NCBI GenBank assembly: GCA_045629045.1
Contig: JAZQQM010000061.1
Span: 1-64,000 of the forward strand
Length of the DNA stretch: 64,000 nucleotides
Direction: 5' to 3'
Source of the DNA: JAILLW01 sp045629045
GTDB taxonomy: Bacteria; Bacillota; Clostridia; Lachnospirales; Lachnospiraceae
Both the position numbers and the translations under genes were made by a program. Below the pieces are notes generated by a model, which ran no database searches, was not told the DNA's origin, and worked only from the letters and a program-made list of their open reading frames with translations. How positions within the stretch are numbered: position 1 is the stretch's first letter; each line of letters opens with the position of its first letter. Shown piece by piece: positions 36,803 through 46,513 of this stretch.

Positions 36803-38170
36803 TTAATTTGGGTTAATTTTCTTTTTTATAATGTCTATTGTGTTATACAACGACTTATCCACTTTTATCTTTTCGGCTATCTTATTTACACCATACATAA
36901 TTGTTGTATGATCTTCTTTTTTAAGTGCTTTTGCTATATCTTTAAGTGATTCCTGAGTAAGTTCTTTACATAAATACATACATATTTGTCTTGGAATAAC
37001 CAAATCTGCGGTTCTTCTTTTTGATTTAATATCATCGGCAGTCATATTATAATGTTCTGCTACTATATTTATTATTATTTCAGGAGTAACTTCTTTAACT
37101 GTATTTGGATTGATTACATCTTTTAAAGATTCTTCAACCATATCCATAGTTATATCTGTTTTATTTAATCTTGATGAAGCTATTAATTTATTAAATGCTC
37201 CTTCTAATTCTCTGACATTTGAAGTAATATTTTCGGCAATATATTCAAAAACACGATCATCTACTTCTTTTCCGTAGTTTTCGGCATTTTTCTTAAGAAT
37301 TGCCATTCTTGTTTCATAATCCGGAGTTTGAATATCTGCAGTTAATCCCCATTGGAAACGGCTTTTAAATCTTTCTTCAAGTAAATCAAGGTCCTGAGGA
37401 GGTTTATCTGAAGAAATTATTATCTGTTTACCTGCAGAATGAAGTTCATTAAATGTATTAAAAAATTCCTGCTGAGTAGCATCTTTACCTATGATATACT
37501 GAACATCATCTACCAAAAGAACATCAACAGATCTGTATTTTTCTCTTATTTCATTCATTCTTGATGCACTTCCGGATCTTATTGCATTAACTATTTCATT
37601 AGTAAAATTTTCGGAAGTTACATATAAAACTTTTTTGTTAGGATCATTATCAAGAATAAAATGACCTATTGAATGCATTAAATGAGTTTTACCAAGTCCT
37701 GAACCACCATATAAATAAAGAGGATTATATGCTTCACCCGGTGATTCGGCTACTGCAAGAGCTGCAGAATGAGCAAATCTGTTATTATTACCAACTACAA
37801 AAGTATCAAATCTGTATTTTGATATAAGATTTGCATTTTCGGAATTTATATTATAGATTTTTTCTTTTACATTAACTTCATCTTTATCAGCATCATTTTC
37901 CAATATAAAGTTAATGTTTATTTCATGATTTATCATTTCCGTAATAGTAACCATGAAATATGTTTTATATTTTTTTGAAATATAATTAATTGCCTGTGCC
38001 TGATCTTCGGGAACTAAAATAGACAAAGTATCATTTTTAAAATTACAAAAAGATAATGGCTTAATCCAGGTTGTATAAGAAATATCAGCTATATCATATT
38101 CGTTTCTTAATGTTTCCGTGATTAATTCCCAGTTTTCCTTTATATATTCACCATAGTTATTATTATCCAT
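36803..38170 (-). CDS. dnaA: Chromosomal replication initiator DnaA
   Basis: The 455-residue protein has domain I (ENWELITETL), a variable linker, the AAA+ domain with Walker A GGSGLGKTHL and Walker B VLLVDDVQY, and domain IV with the DnaA-box-binding helix ending KKEDHTTIMYGV. It binds DnaA boxes and opens the origin. Box-like sequences occur both before and after the gene. Confidence 0.98.
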   Translation of the reverse strand: MDNNNYGEYIKENWELITETLRNEYDIADISYTTWIKPLSFCNFKNDTLSILVPEDQAQAINYISKKYKTYFMVTITEMINHEININFILENDADKDEVNVKEKIYNINSENANLISKYRFDTFVVGNNNRFAHSAALAVAESPGEAYNPLYLYGGSGLGKTHLMHSIGHFILDNDPNKKVLYVTSENFTNEIVNAIRSGSASRMNEIREKYRSVDVLLVDDVQYIIGKDATQQEFFNTFNELHSAGKQIIISSDKPPQDLDLLEERFKSRFQWGLTADIQTPDYETRMAILKKNAENYGKEVDDRVFEYIAENITSNVRELEGAFNKLIASSRLNKTDITMDMVEESLKDVINPNTVKEVTPEIIINIVAEHYNMTADDIKSKRRTADLVIPRQICMYLCKELTQESLKDIAKALKKEDHTTIMYGVNKIAEKIKVDKSLYNTIDIIKKKINPN

Positions 38171-38540
38171 ATTAATAAATCCCTCTTCATAAAAATATCC
38201 ACAAGTAATATTAATATAAAATATTTAAAATATCAAATTATTAAAGTCCTAAAATCCTTATATATAAAGGGTTTTAAGAGTTAACATAAGAATTAGTCAT
38301 AACTATTATTTTATAGTTAATGTGTGTAAATAATATAAACATATAAACATTGTTTTATTTACATTATTTTATCACTTATACACTTTTATCCACAATGTTA
38401 TCCACATAATGTGGATTTTTTTATGTTAATTTATAGACTGTTTTTATATCACAAAATATAGATTTGTATATATAAAAAAATACTATATCTTGATTTGTAT
38501 TTTTTATTGATTTTTTAAGGATTTTTGGACTTTATTTTGC
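38171..38540. other. Main oriC region between dnaA and rpmH
   Basis: This 370-base, very AT-rich gap holds two perfect DnaA boxes, TTATCCACA at 38386-38394 and 38398-38406, four bases apart, a divergent near-box TGTGGATTT at 38410-38418, and ATATCCACA at 38195-38203 close to dnaA. Long A/T tracts on either side could serve as the unwinding element. Gene direction switches here from minus to plus, as expected when both replication arms start at this point. The dnaA promoter lies in the left part. Confidence 0.85.
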
Positions 38541-38570
38541 TTGACATAAATTGCAATAATCCTTTATAAT
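38541..38570 (+). promoter_or_regulatory. Consensus promoter of rpmH
   Basis: TTGACA at 38541-38546 and TATAAT at 38565-38570, 18 bases apart: both boxes are perfect. It drives rpmH and probably the downstream genes. Confidence 0.85.
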
Positions 38571-38610
38571 CGGTATGTTGTTTTCCTATAAATAAAGGAG
38601 GTGTTCCAGT

Positions 38611-38745
38611 ATGAAAATGACATTTCAGCCTAAAAAGAGACAGAGATCTAAAGTTCATGGATTTAGAGCTAGAATGAGCACACCCGGCGGACGTAAAGTT
38701 TTAGCTGCAAGACGTGCTAAAGGAAGAAAAAAGTTGTCAGCTTAG
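38611..38745 (+). CDS. rpmH: 50S ribosomal protein L34
   Basis: A 44-residue, strongly basic reading frame starts at 38611 behind AAAGGAGG. MKMTFQPKKRQRSKVHGF and the RMSTPGGRKVLAARR segment are diagnostic of L34. It is the usual first gene to the other side of oriC from dnaA, followed by rnpA. Confidence 0.97.
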   Translation: MKMTFQPKKRQRSKVHGFRARMSTPGGRKVLAARRAKGRKKLSA

Positions 38746-38770
38746 GCCGCTTTTCAAGTGGCCTTTTTTT
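38745..38770 (+). terminator. Hairpin with T run between rpmH and rnpA
   Basis: GGCCGCTT pairs with AAGTGGCC (one G-U) and is followed by seven Ts; a second hairpin, TCCGCA with TGCGGA, follows to 38788. This probably lets L34 be made in large excess over RnpA by partial termination. Confidence 0.75.
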
Positions 38771-38810
38771 CCGCACTTTGATTGCGGATTATTTCCTTAT
38801 TATTAATTAA

Positions 38811-39146
38811 ATGAAATTTACCGAAAGTCTACGTAATTCAATACAGTTCTCAAATGTATATAAGAATGGTCGTTCAAAGGCCAACAAATATTTGATTATG
38901 TATATTTTGGAAAACAACACACCTTATAACAGACTGGGAATAAGTGTTAGTAAAAAGGTAGGCAACAGTGTGATTCGTCATAGAATCAAAAGATTGTTAA
39001 AAGAAAGTTACAGACTACAGGAAAATATGTTTAATAGTGGTTTAGACATTGTAGTCATTGCCCGAGGCAGTGCCTCCTCTATATCTTTTAAAGATATGGA
39101 CAGTGCGTTTTTACATCTTGCAAAGCTTCATAAAATTATGAAGTAA
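38811..39146 (+). CDS. rnpA: Ribonuclease P protein component
   Basis: The 111-residue basic protein has the RnpA motif RLGISVSKKVGNSVIRHRIK and KRLLKESYR. It assists the catalytic RNA in removing 5' leaders from tRNA precursors. It sits between rpmH and yidD as in most bacteria. The ribosome site is weak. Confidence 0.96.
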   Translation: MKFTESLRNSIQFSNVYKNGRSKANKYLIMYILENNTPYNRLGISVSKKVGNSVIRHRIKRLLKESYRLQENMFNSGLDIVVIARGSASSISFKDMDSAFLHLAKLHKIMK

Positions 39147-39159
39147 TCAGACAATCTAA

Positions 39160-39369
39160 ATGAAAACAGTTTTTATTTATTTAATAAAATTCTATAGAAA
39201 ATATATATCTCCGCTAAAGAGCACTAAATGTCCGTATATACCGACCTGTTCGGAATATGGTTTAGAAGCTATATCTAAATATGGTGCTTTTAAGGGAGGT
39301 TTTTTAACTTTATGGAGAATTTTAAGGTGTAACCCTTTTTCAAAAGGCGGTTACGATCCTGTTCCATAA
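39160..39369 (+). CDS. yidD: Membrane protein insertion efficiency factor YidD
   Basis: The 69-residue product has the diagnostic YKFYRKYISPL-type start and CPYIPTCSEYG motif, followed by GGFLTLWRILRCNPFSKGGYDPVP at the end. It is associated with YidC in inserting membrane proteins and follows rnpA by 13 bases. Confidence 0.95.
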   Translation: MKTVFIYLIKFYRKYISPLKSTKCPYIPTCSEYGLEAISKYGAFKGGFLTLWRILRCNPFSKGGYDPVP

Positions 39370-39410
39370 ATTCTGTAGAAGGTTAATTAAGAAAGGATTA
39401 GGTAACAAAC

Positions 39411-40751
39411 TTGACCGGTATTTTATTAACACAGTATCAAGGAAGTATTTTAGGACCTATAGCTAAATATATATTAGGACCTATAGTAAATGTAATTTTT
39501 AAATTCTTTGATTTTATTTTAGGAAGCTTTGATAACGGATTAATAGGTTTATCTATTATCGGCTTTACTATCGTAATTAATTTATTACTTATGCCTTTAA
39601 CGGTTAAGCAGCAGAAGTTTAGTAAATTACAATCTATTATGAATCCTGAGATTCAGGCTATTCAGGCTAAATATAAAGATAAAAAAGATCAGGATTCAAT
39701 GATGGCTATGAATGCCGAAACTAAGCAGGTTTATAAGAAATACGGAGTTTCTCCTTCGGGTTCTTGTGTTCAGCTTCTTATTCAGATGCCTATTATGTTA
39801 GCTCTTTACAGAGTTATTTATTCTTTACCGGCTTACATTTCAACTTTAAAAGATTACTTTGTTGTTATTGCTAACAATGTAATTAGTTCAGGTAAAGTTG
39901 AAGAAATTAAAGGTATTAAGGAAGCAGCAAGCTATGTTAAGAACTTTGATATTCCGGGAAATGAAGTAAATGCTGTTATAGATGTATTAAACAGTATGAA
40001 TGTAGACCAGCTTACAAAGTATGCAGGTACTTCTGCAGATTGTGTAAATGCATTGGAAAAAATTAAGTCATATAACTATTTCCTTGGAATGAATCTTAAT
40101 AACTCTCCTTCTTATATGATTTCACAGGCATGGAACAATGCCGGAGGAAAACAGTGGGGAATTATTATTGCGGCAATTTTAATTCCTGTACTTGCTGCTG
40201 TTACTCAGTGGCTTAATGCTAAACTTATGCCTCAGGCTGCTACTAACAATAATGGTTCAAAGGGTTCAGATACTGCAGAATCAATGCAGCAGTCTATGAA
40301 GATGATGAATAATATTATGCCTATTATGTCGGCTGTATTCTGTTTCAGTTTTTCTTCAGGTATTGGTATTTACTGGATTGCCGGTTCTGTTGTTCGTTCT
40401 ATTCAGCAGGTAGTAGTTAATAAGCACATCGATAAGATGGATATTGATGAAGTAATAAAGACAAATCTTGAAAAACAGAAGAAAAAGCTTGAAAAGAAGG
40501 GTATTGATCCAAATAAGGTAAACAGTTATGCAACAATGAACACGAGAAATATAGGTTCTTCAGCACCTGCACCTGCTAAAAGATCAATGTCTGATAAGGC
40601 TGCTATTGCTCCTTTATCAAAGAAAGAAAAAGAAGAAGCATATAATGAGGCAAGTTCACAATCAACAAATGCTTCAAAAGAGTATGCTCCGGGAAGTATT
40701 GCTGCAAAGGCAAATTTAGTTCGTTCATATAACGAGAATAATAATAAATAG
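39411..40751 (+). CDS. yidC: Membrane protein insertase YidC/Oxa1
   Basis: The 446-residue protein has the five-helix YidC core (NLLLMPLTVKQQKFSKLQ, then IQMPIMLALYRVIYSLP) with a long loop before the later helices and a charged, low-complexity cytoplasmic tail of about 100 residues. It inserts proteins into the membrane, alone or with SecYEG. The start is a TTG codon; GAAAGGA lies 13 bases upstream, a long distance, and no ATG is available nearby in frame. It is followed by jag after 10 bases. Confidence 0.94.
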   Translation: MTGILLTQYQGSILGPIAKYILGPIVNVIFKFFDFILGSFDNGLIGLSIIGFTIVINLLLMPLTVKQQKFSKLQSIMNPEIQAIQAKYKDKKDQDSMMAMNAETKQVYKKYGVSPSGSCVQLLIQMPIMLALYRVIYSLPAYISTLKDYFVVIANNVISSGKVEEIKGIKEAASYVKNFDIPGNEVNAVIDVLNSMNVDQLTKYAGTSADCVNALEKIKSYNYFLGMNLNNSPSYMISQAWNNAGGKQWGIIIAAILIPVLAAVTQWLNAKLMPQAATNNNGSKGSDTAESMQQSMKMMNNIMPIMSAVFCFSFSSGIGIYWIAGSVVRSIQQVVVNKHIDKMDIDEVIKTNLEKQKKKLEKKGIDPNKVNSYATMNTRNIGSSAPAPAKRSMSDKAAIAPLSKKEKEEAYNEASSQSTNASKEYAPGSIAAKANLVRSYNENNNK

Positions 40752-40761
40752 AGGTGGGATT

Positions 40762-41385
40762 ATGGATTATATGGAGTTTAGTGCTAAAACAGTAGATGAA
40801 GCTATTGTTGAAGCTTGTACAAAATTATTAATTACCAGAGATAAGCTTGATTATACTGTAGTAGATGAAGGAAATTCGGGATTTTTAGGAATAGGTTCAA
40901 AACCTGCAGTAATTAAGGCAAGACAGAAATCATGTATCGAAGATGTTGCCAGAGATTTCCTTCAGGAAGTATTTGCGGCAATGGATTTGGCAGTTGTTGT
41001 TGATGTTAAGTATGATGAATTTGATAAGAATATGGATATTGATCTTAGCGGAGATGAGATGGGAATCTTAATCGGCAAGAGAGGTCAGACGCTTGATTCT
41101 ATCCAGTATTTAACAAATCTTGTTGTTAATAAGTCTTCTGAAGATAAGATTCATGTTAAAGTAGATACAGAAGATTACAGACGTCGTCGTAAGCAGACAC
41201 TTGAGAATTTAGCTAAGAATATGGCTTCAAAGGTAAAGAGAACAAGAAGAAGTGTTTCACTTGAACCAATGAATCCTTATGAAAGAAGAATTATTCATTC
41301 AGCACTTCAAAATGACAAGTATGTAACAACACATTCAGAAGGTGAAGAACCCTTTAGAAAGGTAGTAATTACCTTAAAGAAATAA
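40762..41385 (+). CDS. jag: Jag/KhpB RNA-binding protein
   Basis: The 207-residue protein has an N-terminal Jag domain (MEFSAKTVDEAIVEAC, then GNSGFLGIGSKPA), a KH domain with GILIGKRGQTLDS and a C-terminal R3H domain with MNPYERRIIHSAL. It binds RNA and is linked to cell shape and sporulation in Firmicutes. It starts behind GAGGTGGG and is in line with yidC and mnmE. Confidence 0.95.
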   Translation: MDYMEFSAKTVDEAIVEACTKLLITRDKLDYTVVDEGNSGFLGIGSKPAVIKARQKSCIEDVARDFLQEVFAAMDLAVVVDVKYDEFDKNMDIDLSGDEMGILIGKRGQTLDSIQYLTNLVVNKSSEDKIHVKVDTEDYRRRRKQTLENLAKNMASKVKRTRRSVSLEPMNPYERRIIHSALQNDKYVTTHSEGEEPFRKVVITLKK

Positions 41386-41388
41386 GAA

Positions 41389-42768
41389 ATGACTAAAGAT
41401 ACTATTGCTGCTATCGCAACTCCATTATCAAATTCCGGAATAGGAATTATAAGAGTAAGTGGTAAGGATGCGCTTAGCATAGTGGATTCAATTTTTGTTA
41501 ATCCCAAGAAAAAGCATATTTTATCATCTATGGAAAGCCATACAATAAGTTATGGCTTTCTTTTAGATGGTGATGATTTTCTTGATGAAGTATTGGTATC
41601 TTATTTTAAAGGTCCTAAATCATTTACTGCCGAAGATACCGTTGAAATTAATTGTCACGGTGGTATTTTTGTGCTTAAAAAGGCCCTTTCATTAGTAATT
41701 AATGCAGGTGCGAGATTAGCCGAGCCCGGTGAATTTACCAAAAGAGCTTTTTTAAACGGAAGAATAGATTTATCAAAAGCAGAAGCAGTTATGGATGTAA
41801 TTGCATCCGAATCGGAATTATCACTTAAATCTTCGGTTTCCCAACTTAGAGGTTCATTACTTAATGAAATAAAAGATATAAGAAAATCGGTATTATTTGA
41901 AATTGCCTTTATTGAATCGGCTTTGGATGATCCGGAACATATATCTTTGGACGGATATAACGAAAAACTTTTATCCGTGGTCAAAGATATGAGTAATCGC
42001 ATTAAGAAACTGATTAATACGGCGGATAACGGACGATTAATAAAAGACGGAATTAATACCGTAATTTTAGGAAAGCCGAACGCCGGTAAATCTTCATTAC
42101 TTAATTTACTTTCTGGATATGAAAGAGCTATTGTTACGGATATTGCAGGAACAACAAGAGATGTAATTGAAGAAAAAATTAAATTGGATGATATTAATTT
42201 GTGTCTGGTTGATACCGCCGGTATCCGTGATACGGATGATGTTGTTGAAAGTATCGGTGTTAAAAAGGCACTTGAATACGCAGATGATGCAGATTTAATT
42301 CTATATGTGGTAGATTCTTCAGTTGATCTGGATGAAAATGATTACAATATTATATCTTTGTTAAAGGATAAAAAAGCTATTATTTTATATAATAAATCTG
42401 ATTTGGAGGCTAAGGTGTCTGTTGAAAAACTGATATCTTTGTCAGAAAATAAGAATATTATTAAGACATCGGCTACTAAAAACGAAGGACTTGATGAATT
42501 TAAAAAGCTTATAAATGAGATGTTTATAGAGGGTAAGATTGATTGTAATGATGAGATAATTATTACAAATCTTCGTCATAAGGAAGCACTTAGTGATGCA
42601 CTTAATTCTATGATGCTTGTATTAAAATCTATTAATGACGATATGCCGGAGGATTTTTATTCTATTGATTTAATAAATGCGTATTCTTCACTCGGTAAAA
42701 TTATAGGTGAGGAAGTTGATGATGATTTGGTAAATGAAATCTTCTCAAAATTCTGTATGGGTAAATAA
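41389..42768 (+). CDS. mnmE: tRNA modification GTPase MnmE
   Basis: The 459-residue protein has the N-terminal folate-binding domain, a helical domain with an inserted G domain (GKPNAGKSSLL, then DIAGTTRDV and NKSD) and a C-terminal CMGK in place of the usual CIGK. With MnmG it makes the 5-carboxymethylaminomethyl group on wobble U34 of certain tRNAs, using methylene-tetrahydrofolate. It is 3 bases after jag and 1 base before mnmG. Confidence 0.96.
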   Translation: MTKDTIAAIATPLSNSGIGIIRVSGKDALSIVDSIFVNPKKKHILSSMESHTISYGFLLDGDDFLDEVLVSYFKGPKSFTAEDTVEINCHGGIFVLKKALSLVINAGARLAEPGEFTKRAFLNGRIDLSKAEAVMDVIASESELSLKSSVSQLRGSLLNEIKDIRKSVLFEIAFIESALDDPEHISLDGYNEKLLSVVKDMSNRIKKLINTADNGRLIKDGINTVILGKPNAGKSSLLNLLSGYERAIVTDIAGTTRDVIEEKIKLDDINLCLVDTAGIRDTDDVVESIGVKKALEYADDADLILYVVDSSVDLDENDYNIISLLKDKKAIILYNKSDLEAKVSVEKLISLSENKNIIKTSATKNEGLDEFKKLINEMFIEGKIDCNDEIIITNLRHKEALSDALNSMMLVLKSINDDMPEDFYSIDLINAYSSLGKIIGEEVDDDLVNEIFSKFCMGK

Positions 42769-42769
42769 T

Positions 42770-44698
42770 ATGGAAGAAATAACTAAGAGAAACAAATTAA
42801 CAGAAGAATATGATGTTTGCGTAGTTGGTGCAGGACATGCAGGATGTGAAGCAGCTTTAGCTTCGGCACGTTTGGGACTTAAGACAATTGTATTTTGTGT
42901 AAGTGCCGAAAGTATAGCATTAATGCCCTGCAATCCCAATATCGGAGGTTCATCTAAAGGACATATCGTAAGAGAAATCGATGCTCTTGGCGGAGAAATG
43001 GGCAAAAATATAGATAAAACCTTTATCCAGTCTAAGATGCTTAATGTTTCGAAGGGTCCGGCAGTTCATTCCTTAAGAGCTCAGGCAGATAAGCAGATGT
43101 ATTCAAATGCAATGCGAGATGTAATGGAAAACCAGGAAAATCTTACAATCAAGCAGGCAGAAGTATGTGAGTTATTATGGGATGATATTTCATCTTCCGA
43201 AGATAAAGTAAAGAATGTTGCCACTAAACGTATTACGGGTGTAAGAACATTTACAGGTACAACATATCTTAGTAAAGCTGTTGTTTTATGTACCGGAACA
43301 TATCTTAAAGCAAGATGTTTAACAGGCGAAGCAATAACATATACAGGTCCGAATGGATTAATGGCTGCCAATCATCTTACGGATTCACTTATTAAAATGG
43401 GAATTGAAGTAAGAAGATTTAAGACAGGAACACCTGCAAGAATGGATGGAAGATCCCTTGATTTTAGTAAGATGGAAGAACAAAAGGGTGACGAGCGAGT
43501 AGTTCCGTTTTCATTTAGCACAGACCCCGACAGTGTACAAAAAGAGCAGGTTTCATGTTATTTAACATATACTAATGAAGAAACTCATAAGATTATCAGA
43601 GCAAATCTTGACAGATCTCCTATTTATGCAGGAGTTATAGAAGGAACGGGACCAAGATATTGTCCTTCTATTGAAGATAAAGTTGTTAAGTTCGCAGATA
43701 AAGAAAGACATCAGGTATTCATTGAGCCTGAAGGATTATATACTAACGAAATGTATATATCAGGAATGTCTTCCTCTTTGCCGGAGGATGTTCAGCTTGC
43801 AATGTACAGAACAGTTCCGGGTATGGAAAATTGTAAAATAGTTAAGAATGCATATGCTATTGAATATGACTGCATCAATCCACAACAGCTTTTTGCAACA
43901 TTAAGATTCAAAGATATAGTCGGATTATATGCAGGAGGCCAGTTTAACGGAAGTTCCGGATATGAGGAGGCTGCAGGTCAGGGACTGATTGCAGGAATTA
44001 ATGCTGCACTTTCTGTATTAAATAAAGAAGAAATAGTATTGGACAGATCTGAAGCTTATATCGGAGTATTGATTGATGATTTGGTTACAAAAGAAAATTT
44101 TGAACCATACAGAATGATGACTTCAAGAGCAGAATACAGATTATTGTTAAGACAGGATAATGCAGATATTCGCCTTAGAAAGATAGGATATGATATCGGT
44201 CTGGTATCTAAGGAAGATTATGATGCATTATGTAAAAAGATAGAACTGATTAAAGAAGAGATAGAAAGAATTAAATCGGTTACTTTGGGTGCGGCAAAAG
44301 AAAATCAGGAATTTTTGAAGGCCCATGATTCTGCCTTATTAAGTAAAGGAACCACTATTGCGGAATTAATGTGCAGACCTGAATTGAATTACAGAATGCT
44401 TGCGCCGTTGGATCCGGAGCGTCCTTTATTACCTGATAATGTAATAGACCAGGTTGAAATTGAAGTTAAATACGAAGGATATATTGAAAGACAGCTTCGT
44501 CAGGTTGAACAGTTTAAGAAAATGGAAAAGAAATTAATTCCTTCCGATATTGATTATGACGATATCGAAAGTTTAAGACTGGAAGCAAGGCAGAAGCTTA
44601 AGACATTTAAACCGGTGTCTGTAGGACAGGCATCAAGAATTTCCGGTGTTTCTCCTGCCGATGTTTCTGTACTTTTGGTATATTTGTCATCAAAATAA
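42770..44698 (+). CDS. mnmG: tRNA uridine-5-carboxymethylaminomethyl(34) synthesis enzyme MnmG
   Basis: The 642-residue flavoprotein has the FAD site VCVVGAGHAGCEAALA, the CNPNIGGSSKGHIVREIDA segment and the C-terminal helical domain that binds MnmE. It is the partner of MnmE in U34 modification. The start was placed at 42770, one base after the mnmE stop. A longer frame beginning inside mnmE is less likely because family members begin just before the FAD motif. Confidence 0.96.
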   Translation: MEEITKRNKLTEEYDVCVVGAGHAGCEAALASARLGLKTIVFCVSAESIALMPCNPNIGGSSKGHIVREIDALGGEMGKNIDKTFIQSKMLNVSKGPAVHSLRAQADKQMYSNAMRDVMENQENLTIKQAEVCELLWDDISSSEDKVKNVATKRITGVRTFTGTTYLSKAVVLCTGTYLKARCLTGEAITYTGPNGLMAANHLTDSLIKMGIEVRRFKTGTPARMDGRSLDFSKMEEQKGDERVVPFSFSTDPDSVQKEQVSCYLTYTNEETHKIIRANLDRSPIYAGVIEGTGPRYCPSIEDKVVKFADKERHQVFIEPEGLYTNEMYISGMSSSLPEDVQLAMYRTVPGMENCKIVKNAYAIEYDCINPQQLFATLRFKDIVGLYAGGQFNGSSGYEEAAGQGLIAGINAALSVLNKEEIVLDRSEAYIGVLIDDLVTKENFEPYRMMTSRAEYRLLLRQDNADIRLRKIGYDIGLVSKEDYDALCKKIELIKEEIERIKSVTLGAAKENQEFLKAHDSALLSKGTTIAELMCRPELNYRMLAPLDPERPLLPDNVIDQVEIEVKYEGYIERQLRQVEQFKKMEKKLIPSDIDYDDIESLRLEARQKLKTFKPVSVGQASRISGVSPADVSVLLVYLSSK

Positions 44699-44700
44699 TT

Positions 44701-45420
44701 ATGGATTCAAGATTAATAAACGGACTCAAAGAATTTAATATTGAATTATCTGATAAGCAGACCAAACAGTTCCATCAATATTATGATTTACTTGTTGAAT
44801 GGAATTCATTTATGAATCTGACAGCCATAACGGAATGGGAAGAAGTAGTTACCAAACATTTTATAGACAGTTTATCTTTGATTAAAGTTGTTGAAGATTT
44901 GAAGGATAAACCATATAAGATAATTGATATAGGAACAGGTGCCGGTTTTCCGGGAATTCCGTTAAAGATAGTTTTTCCTAATTTAAAGATAACATTGATG
45001 GATTCTTTAAATAAGAGAGTTAAATTTCTTAATGAAGTAATCGATAAATTAGGATTGGAAGATATAGAAGCTGTTCACGCAAGAGCAGAAGAGATGGGAC
45101 AAAACAGTAAATACAGGGAAACATATGATATTGCGGTATCACGCGCAGTGGCAAATATGACAGTACTGTCAGAATTGTGTATACCCTTTGTAACTGTAGA
45201 GGGTAAGTTCATCTCTTACAAGTCATCTAAAATAGATGAAGAATATACTATGGCTAAGAATGCAATCGGTATATTAGGCGGCGAGTATTTAGAACAGATA
45301 GAATTTGATTTACCGGATTCTGATATATATAGAAATATGTTTGTTATTAAAAAGATAAGGGTTACACCAAAGAAGTATCCGAGAAAGCCGGGTACTCCTG
45401 CCAAAGAACCACTTAGTTAG
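44701..45420 (+). CDS. rsmG: 16S rRNA (guanine527-N7) methyltransferase
   Basis: The 239-residue protein has the GidB/RsmG SAM-binding motif IIDIGTGAGFPGIPL and the FLNEVIDKLGL and ISRAVA-type regions (here VSRAVANM). It methylates G527 in the 530 loop of 16S rRNA. It follows mnmG by 2 bases. In most Firmicutes parA and parB come next; here a two-component pair follows instead. Confidence 0.95.
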   Translation: MDSRLINGLKEFNIELSDKQTKQFHQYYDLLVEWNSFMNLTAITEWEEVVTKHFIDSLSLIKVVEDLKDKPYKIIDIGTGAGFPGIPLKIVFPNLKITLMDSLNKRVKFLNEVIDKLGLEDIEAVHARAEEMGQNSKYRETYDIAVSRAVANMTVLSELCIPFVTVEGKFISYKSSKIDEEYTMAKNAIGILGGEYLEQIEFDLPDSDIYRNMFVIKKIRVTPKKYPRKPGTPAKEPLS

Positions 45421-45476
45421 TACTTTTTTCTTATTTTGATATTTCTTTATATTAAGAATTGTTATAAGATATCTAT

Positions 45477-46493
45477 ATGAAAAATAGAGAAGTTATAGAA
45501 GAAATGTATTATTCCTATCTTGAGAAACGCAAGGTAGCAAAAGATACTATAATTCAAAATGAAAATAGAATTAAAGAGATTGAGATTTTTCTTAATTCAG
45601 TTAATGAATCTGATCTAGACTTTAAATATTTTTCTCCGCTTAGTACGGATTCTATTTTTGATGGTAAAATAGAATTGGAAAAGACAGAACGTGAATCTTT
45701 GATAGAAGATAACAAAGTTCAGGTTGAATTGATAAAGGATCTTGATATTAGAATTAATCAATTCAAAGAGATGTTGGATGAATCGGAAGAACAAGTATCA
45801 GAAATTGATAGTTCTAATGATAATATAGATGAAACTGCAAATATAGTTTCAGATGATTCGAATGTTAATATCGGTAAGTTCCTCCTTGAAATGCAGGAAC
45901 AGGAAAGATTCAGAATTGCATCGGAACTTCATGATGATACAGTTCAGAACTTAGTTCATATAGGACATTCCATAGAATTATCATCTAAATTTATTGATCA
46001 GGATTCGATTCGTGCAAAGTTGGAACTTGAAACATGTATTAATAATCTTAAGGAAACTGTTAACGGAATAAGAGATATTATTTTTAATCTTCGACCAATG
46101 TCATTTGATGATTTGGGATTTAAAAGATGTGTTGACGATTATGTTACTAATCTTAAGGTTAAATATCCTAATGTAGTATTTGATGTAGAAATAGATGAAG
46201 TAACTGCACCCTCAGAATTTTTGATGATGTTATTTAGAATTATTCAAGAAAGTGTAATTAATTCTTTGAAACATTCTAAATCTCCTGATTTAATGCTTCA
46301 CGTGAAACAATTCGAAAATGAAATAGAGATTACGGTAAAGGATTCGGGAATAGGATTTAATCCTGATCAGATAGCAGCAGGGCATTTCGGATTATCAATT
46401 CTGCAGGAAAGAATAAATATAGTAAACGGTAAGATGGATATTAACAGTGTTATTAATGAGGGAACACAGATTAATATTAGGATTGCATTATAA
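45477..46493 (+). CDS. Cytoplasmic DegS-like sensor histidine kinase
   Basis: The 338-residue protein has no membrane helix. The N-terminal 130 residues are helical with coiled-coil character and an acidic stretch. A HisKA_3 domain follows with His152 in ASELHDDTVQN and an ATP-binding domain (SVINSLKHS, DSGIGFNP, FGLSILQERI). This is the layout of DegS, a cytoplasmic kinase for DegU. The NarL-type regulator starts 20 bases downstream and is surely the partner. The signal sensed is unknown. A near-perfect parS sequence is embedded in the ATPase part. Confidence 0.9.
   Translation: MKNREVIEEMYYSYLEKRKVAKDTIIQNENRIKEIEIFLNSVNESDLDFKYFSPLSTDSIFDGKIELEKTERESLIEDNKVQVELIKDLDIRINQFKEMLDESEEQVSEIDSSNDNIDETANIVSDDSNVNIGKFLLEMQEQERFRIASELHDDTVQNLVHIGHSIELSSKFIDQDSIRAKLELETCINNLKETVNGIRDIIFNLRPMSFDDLGFKRCVDDYVTNLKVKYPNVVFDVEIDEVTAPSEFLMMLFRIIQESVINSLKHSKSPDLMLHVKQFENEIEITVKDSGIGFNPDQIAAGHFGLSILQERINIVNGKMDINSVINEGTQINIRIAL
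46294..46309. promoter_or_regulatory. parS-like site inside the kinase gene (15 of 16)
   Basis: TGCTTCACGTGAAACA differs at one base from the ParB site TGTTTCACGTGAAACA. Its position in the coding region and close to two perfect sites suggests it is real. Confidence 0.65.
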
Positions 46494-46513
46494 AGAAATG
46501 GTTAGGTAATAGT

